In this document: one piece after another, positions 35,401 through 47,142 of the stretch
Layout of the letters: every line of letters begins with the position of its first letter
Position numbering within the stretch: the first letter of the stretch is position 1
Source: Balaenoptera acutorostrata
Lineage: Eukaryota > Chordata > Mammalia > Artiodactyla > Balaenopteridae
DNA: 64,000 bases
Direction: 5' to 3'
Assembly (NCBI RefSeq): GCF_949987535.1
Contig: NC_080074.1
Coordinates: forward strand, 27,673,268 to 27,737,267
Notes under the pieces: generated by a model
Databases searched by the model: none
What the model was told of the DNA's origin: nothing
What the model saw: the letters and a program-made list of their open reading frames with translations, nothing else
Translations under genes and position numbers: made by a program

Positions 35401-36042
35401 AACCCGAGCCCCGCCCCTACACCCCCACCCAGGGCCCCACCTCTACACTCGGAGACCCCCTCCAACGTGCTGGGCCCAAACCCCACCCACACACCCTTAC
35501 GCAGGGCCCTACCTCCAAACTCCGGAACTCCACTCTCCAGAGGCCCTCCTTTCCACGGCTGCCTCTCCCCTTCCCCACAGGCCCTAAGCAGAGGCTCCAC
35601 CCCACGCTTGAACGTCGCCCCACCTAGGCCCCGGCTCCTGCCTAAGTTCCACCCCCGCCAGAACTCTGCCCCCATAGCCAAGGCTTTTTTTTTTTTCTTT
35701 CCTTTTTTCCTCTTTTAGACTGGGGTTCTGTTTTACCTTGTTGATTCATTGTTGTTGATTCTTTTATATTTTTATTTTTCCTAATAAATCTTTTACTTTT
35801 CTAATTTTATTTTATTCTTTATACTTTGTTATTGTTCTCTCCTTTGGCTTGTTCTCCCACCTCCTTTTATTATTGTTTTTCTGTTGTGGTTTTATTTGAC
35901 CTTTTTGCAGTTGTTTCAATTATAGTTTTATTTTTCCTAATATATTTTTTATCTTTCTAATTTTATTTTGCTTTTTATTCTTTGATATTATACTGCTCCT
36001 TCTTTTCCTTCTTTCTTCCTTTTTTTAAAAAATTTAGTTATT

Positions 36043-36382
36043 GGGCTTCCCTGGTGGCGCAGTGGTTGAGAATCTGCCTGCTAATGCAGGGGACACGGGT
36101 TCGAGCCCTGGTCTGGGAAGATCCCACATGCCGCGGAGCAGCTGGGCCCGTGAGCCACAATTGCTGAGCCTGTGCGTCTGGAGCCTGTGCCCCGCGACGG
36201 GAGGGGCCGCGATAGAGAAAGGCCCGCGCACCGCGATGAAGAGCGGTCCCCGCACCGCGATGAAGAGTGGCCCCCGCTTGCCGCAACTGGAGAAAGCCCT
36301 CGCACGAACCGAAGACCCAACACAGCCAAAAATAAAAAAAAAAAAATAAAAATAAATAAATAAATAAGAAAATCCTTTAAAA
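36043..36382 (+). mobile_element. CHR-2 SINE, duplication sub-type, in L1 5' UTR
   Basis: The perfect 16-bp TSD AAAAAATTTAGTTATT flanks it at 36,027-36,042 and 36,383-36,398. It contains the tandem duplication GATGAAGAGCGGTCCCC / GATGAAGAGTGGCCCCC. After the tail, 11 extra bases GAAAATCCTTT (36,368-36,378) precede a second A run. Confidence 0.9.
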
Positions 36383-36398
36383 AAAAAATTTAGTTATT

Positions 36399-36686
36399 AT
36401 TTATTTATTATTTTATTATTTTTGGCTGTGTTAGGTCTTCGTTTCTGTGCGAGGGCTTTCTCTAGTTGCAGCAAGAGGGGGCCACTCTTCATCGTGATGC
36501 ACGGGCCTCTCACTATTGCGGCCTCTCTTGTTGCGGAGCACAGGCTTCAGACGCGCAGGCTCAGTAGTTGTGGCTCACGGGCCTAGTTGCTCCGCGGCAT
36601 GTGGGATCTTCCCAGACCAGGGCTCGAACCCATGTCCCCTGCATTGGCAGGCAGATTCTCAACAACTGTGCCACCAGGGAAGCCCC
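36399..36686 (-). mobile_element. CHR-2 SINE, the only minus-strand copy
   Basis: Reverse complement of the young CHR-2 type, with its T-rich (A-tail) end touching the right TSD of the plus-strand SINE and its head ending GGGAAGCCC near 36,685. It forms a close tail-to-tail inverted pair with its neighbour. Confidence 0.85.
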
Positions 36687-36711
36687 CTTTTTTTTTTTTT
36701 TTTTTTTAACC

Positions 36712-36805
36712 ACACCACAAAGCTTACGGGATCGTGGTTCCCAGGCCAGAGGTCGGGCCCAAGCTCCTGTAGTGGGAGCTCTGAGTCCAAACCACTGGAC
36801 TAACA
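36712..36805 (-). repeat. tRNA-SINE-like module within the L1 5' UTR
   Basis: The minus strand reads AGTCCAGTGGTTTGGACTC, then GAGCTCCCACTACAGGAGC, ending CCTGGGAACCACGATCCC, the layout of a CHR-1/Bov-tA-like SINE head. It appears to be part of the L1 5' UTR itself, since no TSD or tail separates it from the L1. Confidence 0.45.
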
Positions 36806-36977
36806 GAGAACCTCAGACCCCAGGGACTATCAATTGGAGTGAGGCCTCCCGGAGGTCCTCATCTCAGCACCAAGACCCAGCTCTAACCAACTGCCTGCAG
36901 ACTCCAGTGCTGGACGTCTCAGGTCAAACAACCGGTAAGACAGGAATACAACACGACCCATCAAAAAATAAAATAAA

Positions 36978-37863
36978 ATGACAAAAAATATGTTACAGAT
37001 GAAGGAGCAAGGTAAAAGCTTACAAGACCAAATAAATGAAGACAAAATAGGCAACCTACCTGAAAAAGAATTCAGAGTAATGACAGTAAAGATGATCCAA
37101 AATCTTGGAAACAGAATGGAGAAAATACAAGAAACATTTAACAAGGATCTAGAAGAACTAAAGAGCAAACAAACAGTGATGAACAACACAATTATTGAAA
37201 TTAAAAATACTCTAGAAGGAATCAAATCAGAATAACTGAGGCAGAAGAATGGATAAGTGAGCTGTAAGATAAAATGGTGGAAATAACTGCCAGGGAGCAG
37301 AATAAAGAAAAAAGAATGAAAAGAATTGAGGACAGTCTCAGAGACCTCTGGGACAACACTAAACGCACCAACATTGGAATTATAGGGGTCCCAGAAGAAG
37401 AAGAGACAAAGAAAGGGTCTGAGAAAATATTTGAAGAGATTATAGTCGAAAACTTCCCTAGCATGGGAAATGAAATAGCCACCCAAGTCCAAGAAGTGCC
37501 AACAGTCCCAAGCAGGATAAACCCAAGAAGAAACATGCTAAGACACATATTAATCAAACTATCAAAAATTAAATACAAAGAAAAATATTAAAAGCAGCAA
37601 GGGAAAAGCAACAAATAACATACAAGGGAATCCCCATAAGGGTAACAGCTGATCTTTCAGCAGAAACTCTGCAAGCCAGAAGAGAGTGGCAGGACATATT
37701 TAAAGTGATGAAAGGGAAAAACATACAATCAAGATTACTGTACTCAGCAAGGATCTCATTCAGATTTGATGGAATAATCAAAAGCTTTACAGACAAGCAA
37801 TAATTAAGAGAATTCAGCACCACCAAAAGAGCTTTACAACAAATGCTAAAGGAACTTCTCTAG
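36978..37863 (+). pseudogene. L1 ORF1 (RNA-binding chaperone), broken
   Basis: L1 ORF1p normally forms coiled-coil trimers that coat L1 RNA. Here the first open piece (36,978-37,235) carries the coiled-coil-type region rich in Lys/Glu, the second (37,274-37,591) the RRM-like part with NIGIIGVPEEEE, and the C-terminal domain continues in a shifted frame with ADLSAETLQARREW-like text and an end at TAG 37,861-37,863. At least one internal stop after KSE, a stop after KEKY and further lesions separate the pieces. The usual length is about 330-370 residues; this copy cannot make the full protein. Confidence 0.8.
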
Positions 37864-37921
37864 GTAGGAAACACAAGAGAAGGAAAAGACCTACAAAAAC
37901 AAATGCAAAAAAATTAAGAAA

Positions 37922-40900
37922 ATGGTAATAGGAAAATACATATTGATAATTACCTTAAATGTAAATGGATTAAATGCTCCAGCCAAAAGACATAGACTAG
38001 CTGAATGGATACAAAAACAAGACCCATACATATGCTGTCTACAAGAGACCCACTTCAGACCTAGGGACCCATACAGACTGAAAGTGAGGGGATGGAAAAA
38101 GATATTCCATGCCAGTGGAAATCAAAAGAAAGCTGGAGTAGCAATTCTCATATCAGACAAAATAGACTTTAAAATAAAGACTATTACTAGAGACAAAGAA
38201 GGACACTACATAATGATCAAGGGATCAATCCAAGAAGAAGATATAACAATTGTAAATATTTATGCACCCAACATAGGAGCACCTCAATACATAAGGCAAA
38301 TGCTAACAGCCATAAAAGGGGAAATCGACAGTAACACAATAATAGTAAGGGAATTTAACACCCCACTTTCACCAATGGACAGATGATCCAAAATAAAAAT
38401 AAATAAGGAAACACAAGCTTTAAATGACACATTAAACAAGATGGACTTAATAGATATTTATAGGACATTCCATCCAAAAACAACAGAATACACTTTCTTC
38501 TGAAGTGCTCATGCAACATTCTCCAGGATAGACCATATCTTGGATCACAAATCAAGCCTTGGTAAATTAAAAAAAATTGAAATCGTATCAAGTATCTCTT
38601 CCAACCACAATGCTGAGACTAGATACCAATTACAGGAAAAAAACTGTAAAAAATACAAACACATGGAGGCTAAACAATACACTACAAAATAACCAAGAGA
38701 TCACTGAAGAAATCAAAGAGGAAATCAAAAAATACCTAGAAACAAATGACAATGAAAACACGACGACCCAAAACCTATGGGATGCAGCAAAAGCAGTTCT
38801 AAGAGGGAAGTTTATAGCAGTACAATCCTACCTCAAGAAACAAGAAATATTTCAAATAAACAACCTAACCTTACACCTAAAGCAATTAGAGAAAGAATAA
38901 AAAAACCCCAAAGTTAGCAGAAGGAAAGAAATCATAAAGATCAGATCAGAAATAAACGAAAAAGAAATGAAGCAAACGATAGCAAAGATCAATAAAACTA
39001 AAAGCTGGTTCTTTGAGGAGATAAACAAAATTGATAAACCATTAGCCAGACTCATCAAGAAAAAAAGGGAGAAGACTCAAATCAACAGAATTAGAAATGA
39101 AAAAGGAGAAGTAACAACTGACACTGCAGAAATACAAAGGATCATGAAAGATTACTAAAAGCAACTATATGCCAATAAAATGGACAACCTGGAATAAATG
39201 GACAAATTCGTAGAAAAGCACAACCTTCCCACACTGAACCAGGAAGAAATAGAAAATATAAACAGACCAATCACAAGCACTGAAATTGAAACTGTGATTA
39301 AAAATCTTCCAACAAACAAAAGCCCAGGACCAGAGGCTTCACAGGGGAATTCTATCAAACATTTAGAGAAGAGCTAACACCTATCCTTCTCAAACTCTTC
39401 CAAAATATAGCAGAGGGAGGAACACTCGCAAACTCATTCTACAAGGCCACCATCACCCTGATACCAAAACCAGACAAAGATGTCACAAAGAAAGAACACT
39501 ACAGGCCAATATCTCTGATGAACATAGATGCAAAAATCCTCAACAAAATACTAGCAAACAGAATCCAACAACACATTAAAAGGATCATACACCATGATCA
39601 AGTGGGGTTTACCCCAGGAATGCAAGGATTCTTCAATATACGCAAATCAATCAATGTGATACACCATATTAACAAATTGAAGGATAAAAATCATATGATA
39701 ATCTTAATAGATGCAGAAAAAGCTTTCAACAAAATTCAACACCCATTTATGATAAAAACTCTCCAGAAAGTAGGCATAGAGGGAACCTACCTCAACATAA
39801 TAAAGGCCATATATGACAAACCCACAGCCAACATTGTTCTCAATGGTGAAAAACTGAAACCATTTCCACTAAGATCAGGAACAAGACAAGGTTGCCCACT
39901 CTCACCACTATTCTTCAACATAGTTTTAGAAGTTTTAGCCACAGCAATCAGAGAAGAAAAAAGAAATAAAAGGAATCCAAATCAGAAAAGAAGAAGTAAA
40001 ACTGTCACTGTTTGCAGATGACATGATACTATACATAGATGCTACCAGAAAACTACTAGAGCTAATCAATGAATTTGGTAAAGTAGCAGGATACAAAATT
40101 AATGCACAGAAATCTCTTGCATTCCTATACACTAATGATGAAAAATCTGAAAGAGAAATTAAGGAAATACTCCCATTTACCACTGCAACAAAAAGAATAA
40201 AATACCTAGGAATAAACCTAACTAAGGAGACAAAAGACCTGTATGCAGAAAACTATAAGACATTGATGAAAGAAATTAAAGATGATACAAACAGATGGAG
40301 AGATATATCATGTTCTTGGATTGGAAGAATCAACATTGTGAAAATGACTCTACTACCCAAAGCAATCTACAGATTCAATGCAATCCCTATCAAAATACCA
40401 ATGGCATTTTTCACAGAACTAGAACAAAATATTTCACAATTTGTATGGAAACACAAAAGACTCCGAATAGCCAAAGCAATCTTAAGAAAGAAAAACGGAG
40501 CTGGAGGAATCAGCCTCCTGGACTTCAGACTATACTACAAAGCTACAGTAATCAAGACAGTATGGTACTGGCACAAAAAAAGAAATATAGATCAATGGAA
40601 CAAAATAGAAAGCCCAGAGATAAACCCATACACATATGGTCACCTTATGTTTGATAAAGGAGGCAAGAGTATACAATGGAGAAAAGACAGCCTCTTCAAT
40701 AAGTGGTGCTGGGAAAACTGGACAGCTACATGTAAAAGAATGAAATTAGAACACTCCCTAACACCATACACAAAAATAAACTCAAAATGGATTAAAGACC
40801 TAAATGTAAGGCCAGACACTATAAAACTCTTAGAGGAAAACAGAGGCAGAACACTCTATGACATAAATCACAGCAAGATCTTTTCTGACCCACCTCCTAG

Positions 40901-41233
40901 AGAAATGGAAATAAAAACAAAAATAAACAAATGGGACCTAATGAAACTTAAAATCTTTTGCACAGCAAAGGAAACCATAAACAAGACGAAAAGACAACCC
41001 TCAGAATGGGAGACAATATTTGCAAATGAAGCAACTGACAAAGGATTAATCTCCAAAATTTACAAGCATCTCATGCAGCTCAATATCGAAAAAACAAACA
41101 ACCCAATCAAAAAATGGGCAGAAGACCTAAATAGACATTTCTCCAAGGAAGATATACAGATTGCCAACAAAGACATGAAAAGATGCTCAAAATCACTAAT
41201 CATCAGAGAAATGCAAATCAAAACTACAATGAG
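37922..41233 (+). pseudogene. L1 ORF2 (endonuclease/reverse transcriptase), broken
   Basis: The endonuclease part is open at 37,922-38,386, with LNVNGLN, QETH and NIYAPN motifs. The motif usually GDFN reads REFN, so the catalytic Asp is Glu. A TGA then follows MDR. Further pieces lie at 38,577-38,900 and 38,967-39,158. The RT domain starts at 39,518 ([24 protein letters not shown]) and a frameshift near 39,960 moves the FADD box (40,012-40,023) into the frame of the long 3' piece, 40,023-41,233. That last frame runs on into the SINE and stops at 41,336. The C-terminal cysteine-rich region is missing. Confidence 0.85.
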
Positions 41234-41527
41234 GGGCTTCCCTGGTGGCACAGTGGTTGAGAATCTGCCTGTCAATGCAGGGGACACAGGTTTGAGCCCT
41301 GGTCCGGGAAGATCCCACATGCCGCAGAGCAACTAGGCCCATGAGCCACAACTACTGAGCCTGCGCGTCTGGAGCCTGTGCTCTGCAACGAGAGGCTGCG
41401 ATAGTGAGAGGCCCGCACACCGCGATGAAGAGTGGCCCCCGCTTGCTGCAACTAGAGAAAGCCCTCATACAGAAACAAAGACCCAACACAGCCAAAAATA
41501 AATAAATTAATTTAAAAAACAACAACA
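41234..41527 (+). mobile_element. CHR-2 SINE terminating the L1
   Basis: It follows AAAACTACAATGAG (41,220-41,233) in ORF2. The tail ends in AATAAATAAATT and an A/CAA-rich run. The next sequence is a Tigger-like element, not the rest of the L1, and no right-hand TSD copy is seen. Confidence 0.85.
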
Positions 41528-41536
41528 ACAAAACAC

Positions 41537-41769
41537 AGGGGTTAGGGGTGCCGACTGACCCTCCACACAGTTTAAAATCCACATAAGATGTATAGTTGGC
41601 CCTCCATATACCCTGTTCCTCTATATATGCAGTTCCTCCATATCAGTGGTTCTGCATCCCTGGATTCAACCAACGGGGATGGTGTAGTACTGAAGTATTT
41701 ACTCTTGAAAAAAATCTGCGTATAAGTGGACCCACACAGTTCAAACCCGTGTTGTTCAAGGCTCATCTG
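41537..41769. mobile_element. Tigger-like MITE, truncated at its left end
   Basis: Same family as 32,252-32,475 but in the opposite orientation. The right end TTGTTCAAGGCTCATCTG is followed by TA (41,770-41,771). The left inverted repeat is cut off where the SINE tail joins, near 41,530. Confidence 0.65.
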
Positions 41770-41771
41770 TA

Positions 41772-44559
41772 TATTGTTGAAAATGGCATGAGTTCATTTC
41801 CCTGCATTGCTAAGTAGTAACCTAATATTCTATAACCCTGTGAATCCTACTCTCTGATAACTGTGCCTTTCTGGTGTCTCATGGTCACAACTCAGAACAA
41901 CTGTTCTCATTGTAATGCATTGTTAAGGGAGCAGATTAAATCTCAGCCTCTCAGTTATTCCAAGCAATTGGTTGGATTTTTCAGAATATTCAAAGGCTGC
42001 TTTCTTACGTTTTACTCTCTTTTCTAGACAATTAATTTTGGCAAGCCTATAGGAAGAGCTGTCATGGCCAATGGATTCTGAGTTTTCATTTGTTTTCAGA
42101 TCTTGCTCCTAAAAAATTCAGATTTATATGTATTTATCCAATTTTGACTCTTATTCAAGTGAATTTTATGTGATCATTGTTACATCAGTTAGGACTCTTG
42201 GTTGGAAGTAAAAGAAAGATCCATTCAATTGTGATTAAGCAAAAGGTAAGTTTCAGTGTAACTAACTAGAACCTAGTTTTTCTTTCTCCATCTCTCAGCT
42301 TCCTGTCTTTTGGGTCAGCTCCATTCTCAGACAGACAATCCCCACATGATCATAAGATGGCTGCAGGAATGCCAGCCTCACAGACCCTTAAGTTCATATC
42401 CAGTGGAGAGAAAAAATATATCTGCTGGTGGCATTCATAAAAGTCTTGAAATGTCCTTGAATTGCACTGGTTTAGGTCAGGTACCCACTCAGAAACACAT
42501 GTGCAGGCTGTCTTGGGCCTGGGTCATGGCTCCACTCTTGATGTAGGGATCAGAATGCCACTGAGACATCACAGACTGAGAGTGGGGAAAGGGTAAATCC
42601 CCAGAAGGAAATTGGAGACTGATTCTTCAAGGAGAGGTAAAGAAAAATGATGGAATGCAATGATTAACACTGCCATTGACGGCATTGGATGATTATAAGC
42701 ATTGGACCAAACCCAGATTCTTTTTAAAGAATACAGCCATTAACCAGCTTGGATAGCTGTCCTTGAACTCAGCAAATGTCTGGGTAAACACAAGGATTAG
42801 GGTTTCTACTTAGCCTTAAGGACTAGAAAAGCTAATAGAGACAGTAAAACCTGTTAAAGTAACTCTTCATTAGGGAAAGTGTAAGCTTGAGTAGGCACTT
42901 GGGAACTTGTTTGTAACTAAAGGAAAGAAAGATTATTTTCTCTTACAAAACTGATTTATTTCTTGTTGCTTTAGAAAAGGAAATATTTGATAAAGTGACA
43001 AGATAATACACATTCAGTGCAATAGTGTGATGGGGGAGGTAGGAATGGAAATACAATTTAAACTAAGGTTGTTAACAAGAAAGAGATCCTTGGGACACTG
43101 CGTGGATAGGTGCTCTAATATTAGGCATAGATAGAAAAAAATCATTTTGGACAACTGCTACTCTTATTAGGGAAAATACAACAGCCATTTACGGTCACTT
43201 TATTTCTTACCATTTTGGGTGGGATGTTTGAGATGCTTATCAAAATGAAGTTAACTTTTGACAATGTCAGTTAAACCCAGATTTACTTGAAGTCATATGA
43301 GTGAGGTCTCTCTTGGTAAAAAGTGACTGAAACCCACATCAACCCACATTCTTTTTTGCTTAGGCAAAAAAGAATCTATGTTGGAAGGCTCAGATAGTCC
43401 TGAGATGGCAAGGGCACACCTGGGCCTCACAGATAAGGAATCAGAGATTCAAACACCACCCAGAGTCTTCTCCTTTAATCCCTTATCTCTGTTTCTCTTA
43501 TGCTGGCTTTATTCCTAGGAATTATGCCAAAAACAAATCGAATGTTCCACTTCTCAATTTGTCTTAGGGAGGGAGTAAGCCTCTTTGCCCAGGGCCAGTT
43601 TTTCAAATCCTGAAGAAGGACTCTCATTGGCCTGGTTTAGGTTATCTGCAAACTCAGGACCAAAACACTGTATTTTGATCAGCCCTACTTGATATGGTTA
43701 CTCATCTCTAGTCCAATTTGCTAAGGCCAGGAGTTGGGACTCCCTACAAGATGTTTGTGTTAGAAAAATAAGCATTTTCCAGAAAAAAGAGGATTGAAAT
43801 GCTAGGTCAACAAAACCAGAGATGTTCACATCAAACATCCAATTTTTTTCTTAACAATAAGGAATATTAATGCCAATAAACATAATTATCACTTTAACAA
43901 GTAGAGAGTTACAATTTCAATGCTAAAGACCGCACACCAAGCTAAAATGCTTGGCACAGGTAGATAACCCCAACGTTTCACAAGTGGTGTCAGGCTTTGC
44001 TCCCTGTCTACCCTTGTCAGATGGCCTCCCTCCCCTGCTGAGATCATGTAATGTCTGCTGAAAGTCAGAGCTCTGCTCAGATTTCCTAAAATGAATCCTA
44101 ACCTTAAGGAGACCTTGGAGTTCTATGTGCCACTCTGGGACTCAAGATCAAATCATCTTTCACCTGCTTTTGACCTTAAGTTTCAATTCTAATAATCAGA
44201 TCTCTGCTTTGCTCATCTTTACCTAAGCCAAGTTTCCCCCTCTCTCCGTCCTTCCATTCTCCTATGTGACAGAGGCATAGCCACAGCCCTTCACAGACAT
44301 GCTTTTTAAAAGGAGCAGTGTGCAAGATCTTGGTTTCTAAGTACCATTTTCCACTCAAAGGAAACAGGAGTCCTTAGAAATGGCTGATTCCAAAGCTAGA
44401 GGAGGGAAGTACAAGAGGAGCCTGAAACATCTTATTGTACCAGCAAATAAAGAGGTGCTCCAAACTGATGGGGAATGTCAAAGAGCTTGTAGGGCTCCTT
44501 ATCTTAACTGAATTCTTAGCAGTATATAAAACTATTAATCTCATCCTCCTTCTTAAAAC
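41772..44559. other. Non-coding DNA, mostly unassigned
   Basis: 42,180-42,660 (TCAGTTAGGACTCTTGGTTG, CAGACAGACAATCCCCACAT, GACTGAGAGTGGGG) resembles an old interspersed repeat I could not name. The remaining 2 kb shows no exon, RNA gene or repeat that I recognise. Confidence 0.4.
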
Positions 44560-45019
44560 TCTCATGTCCTCTAACTTCTGGTCATTTTCTCAATAACAGC
44601 TCCTTCTAAGAGTCTTTTCTGGGTATCTCATTTTCTGCCCACCTCATAAATACAGGTGTTCCTTGGGGTTCTGTCCTCAGCACTTTTCTCATTCTATTCC
44701 CTCCCTGGGTGATCTTAGCTAATCCCACAGCTTCAATTATTATATAAACAATGGCTCTCAAATATATACTTCCAAGTATATTTATGTGTAGGTAGCAGAG
44801 GAGAGATAGATTTAGCACAGACAACTCTCTTAAAGCTCCAGAACCATAAGTCCATCCAACTGCCTCCTGGATATCTCCACTTAGTTAACCCACTGATATC
44901 TCTAAGACAACCTGTTAAAAACCGAAGACATTTTCGTCATCTCATCTAGTATTCTTTATTTCTATTACCGATACTACCAACATCTGACTGTCTAACCAAG
45001 AAACTCTGGGGTTATTCTT

Positions 45020-45178
45020 TTTTTTTCTTTTTTTTTAACATCTTTATTGGAGTATAATTGCTTTACAATGGTGTGTTAGTTTCTGCTTTATAACAAAGTG
45101 AATCAGTTATACATATACATATGTTCCCATATCTCTTCCCTCTTGCATCTCCCTCCCTCCCACCCTCCCTATCCCACC
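45020..45178 (-). mobile_element. Short 5'-truncated young L1 3' end
   Basis: Only the last 160 bp or so of an L1 (antisense ATCTTTATTGGAGTATAATT, TTACAATGGTGTGTTAG) with a T-rich tail. The perfect 14-bp TSD CTGGGGTTATTCTT is at 45,006-45,019 and 45,179-45,192. It is inserted in an L2 remnant. Confidence 0.9.
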
Positions 45179-45239
45179 CTGGGGTTATTCTTAATGTCAG
45201 TGCACTTCAGCCAGAGACCACCAGAAACACATCTCTAGT

Positions 45240-45760
45240 TGAACAAACTGAATTTACTCATTGTAGTGAAGGAGGATACACAGCCTAGGGAACCCCAGGA
45301 CTCAGAAAGAGAGTGTCTGAAGGAAACTATTAGAGAATTTGAGATTTGGTTGAGTGATTTGAGAGAGGGCTGAGGAAGCAGGGGTCTGCTCTAGATCGGC
45401 CACTGTTGGAAAGAAGAGGCATTTTATGATCGGCATCTCAATACATCTTATCTACAGGAAGGACACCCCAGAGCAAGGATAGCACTATATATTAGTAAAG
45501 AAGTAGCTGTCACTCATTTTAGCCGGGAGAGGGGCAGGGTGTTTTGTGTTTTGTGGATGGCACAGTGACCCTGTTTTTGTCTGTGCTTTGACAAAATTAT
45601 CAACTGGACTTGTTTTGTCTCATGTTGTGATGGTCTCAGAATAATCTTATCTGATGCTGGTATTCTGTGAGATTCTTATGCCAACAGAAAATAACATGGC
45701 CTAACTCTGAATGCCAGGTCAGCTTCTGGATGTCAACAGCTGCTTTTTCCCCTCTTTCTC
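45240..45760. repeat. Possible ancient LTR inserted in L2
   Basis: L2 text resumes on the right side of this block, so it looks inserted. Phrases such as AGAAGTAGCTGTCACTCATT and GGGGCAGGGTGTTTTGTG resemble mammalian ERVL LTRs, but I cannot name the family. Confidence 0.3.
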
Positions 45761-46319
45761 ATTCATTACTCTCTGTCATTCACATATAAATTTCTTACCA
45801 AGTCCTATTAATTTTACTTCCTACATATCTCTAGAATCTGTCCCCTTCTCTCCATCTTCTTTTCTGCTTCCCTAATCCAGGCCATTATCATTTGTCATCT
45901 GAATTACTACATCAGTCACCCCACATTTCCTCTTGCTCCTGTTCCAGTCCATCCTCTGCCCTCCCCTAGTTAGCCAGAATGAAGTTTCTAAAAATATCAT
46001 CCCTGCTTAAAATCTTCTTTGGTTACATTATCAGTCATGTTGCTAACATTTAAATGGTAAAATTAAAAATCACTGAGGTTAGCACTGATATAAAACTTTT
46101 CTTTTCTACCTAAAAGGAATTAAGAAGGGTGGAAGAATTTATTTTTACACAAGGAATCAGCTGAATTTGGACACTATTTTGATATGCCTTATGACTCAAT
46201 ACAAATCAACAGAGTGACATGACTGCTAAAAAACAATGCATTATTGTTGACACCATTAGCAGAAGTATATTGTCCAGAACAAGAAAATGATGTTCAGTTC
46301 AGTTCTAGGTAATACATTT

Positions 46320-46700
46320 TAAGAAAGACATTATTTTAAAAATATGTCCAGAAGAGGGCAACCAGGACAGGGAAACCATGTCATATGGATAATCAGAAAA
46401 AGTGGAGCTTAAAGAAAAATAGGGATATGACAAGTATTTTCTAATATCCAAAGAGCTGTCATATGTAGGAGGGACTAAATATATTTTGTATAGTTCTGAG
46501 GACAGGATCAATTCTGAGGATTACAAATCATAGGAAGATTGATTTCTACTCAGTATAAGGAAACACTTTCTAATAATCGGAACTGTCCAATAATAAGCTA
46601 GCTGCCTGGAAAGGTAATGAACTCCTGGTTACTAGAAGGGTTCAAGCCAAAGCTGAATAACTGTCTGGAAAGAATGTTATAAAACAGGAGTTGTCAAACC
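46320..46700 (+). repeat. L3/CR1 LINE fragment
   Basis: GAAACACTTTCTAATAATCG, GAACTGTCCAATAATAAGC, TAGCTGCCTGGAAAGG and GGTTCAAGCCAAAGCTGAAT follow the CR1/L3 3'-region pattern. Confidence 0.5.
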
Positions 46701-47142
46701 ATCTGTGATAAAGGTACAGTTTTTTTAATCCATTGTGGTCCAATACTTTTATAAATTATAATAAAACTAAATTAGTAGAATGAAAAGAAAAAAATTAAAA
46801 GTAGAAGCTCAAAAGTTTTATTACCTAATTCAATGAATATAAACTTAAATTTTAATAAACAGAATTAGAACAAACATAAAGGAAATAAAAAAGAATGATA
46901 AAACTTGTTCATTGAACATGTACATTTAGGATTAATAAAGAAAATTTCTATAACTATTAACATTTTGTTGTTCTTCAATTGTAACTGAAAAAAATTATGA
47001 GTGAATTAGCAGTTTTCTAGATTAGTCCAATATATGCATACTTTGAATAAATACCTTGCATATTAATATTTTAAAGTTTTAATATTTTAAAACACCGTGT
47101 GACAAATGAGCTTGTTTCTTTCTTGTTAAAATATCTACAACA
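46701..47142. other. A+T-rich non-coding DNA
   Basis: Nothing recognised. Confidence 0.4.

Larger units (their letters stand above)
34765..41233 (+). mobile_element. Near full-length, inactive L1 LINE
   Basis: It has a GC-rich 5' UTR, a T-rich UTR part, broken ORF1 and broken ORF2 in the right order. Two CHR-2 SINEs sit inside the 5' UTR and one at its 3' end. The L1 text stops at AAAACTACAATGAG (41,233), inside the last part of ORF2. The terminal cysteine-rich region, the 3' UTR and the L1 poly(A) are absent. Without the SINEs the remaining L1 is about 5.8 kb. The 5' boundary is approximate. It is clearly younger than the L1M at 10.8-14.3 kb because long parts of ORF2 are still open. Confidence 0.85.
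44560..46040 (+). repeat. L2 LINE fragment in pieces
   Basis: 44,560-45,005 matches the L2 reverse-transcriptase region (GTTCTGTCCTCAGCAC, CTGGATATCTCCACTTAG). 45,193-45,240 and 45,760-46,040 (CCTACATATCTCTAGAATCT, AATCCAGGCCATTATCA) continue it. A young L1 end at 45,020-45,178 and an unassigned block at 45,240-45,760 split it. Confidence 0.5.

Noticed and set aside
34790..35718. Overlapping open frames and an apparent second CpG island
   Set aside because: The block is the GC-rich 5' UTR of the L1 that continues into ORF1 and ORF2; the frames are by-products.
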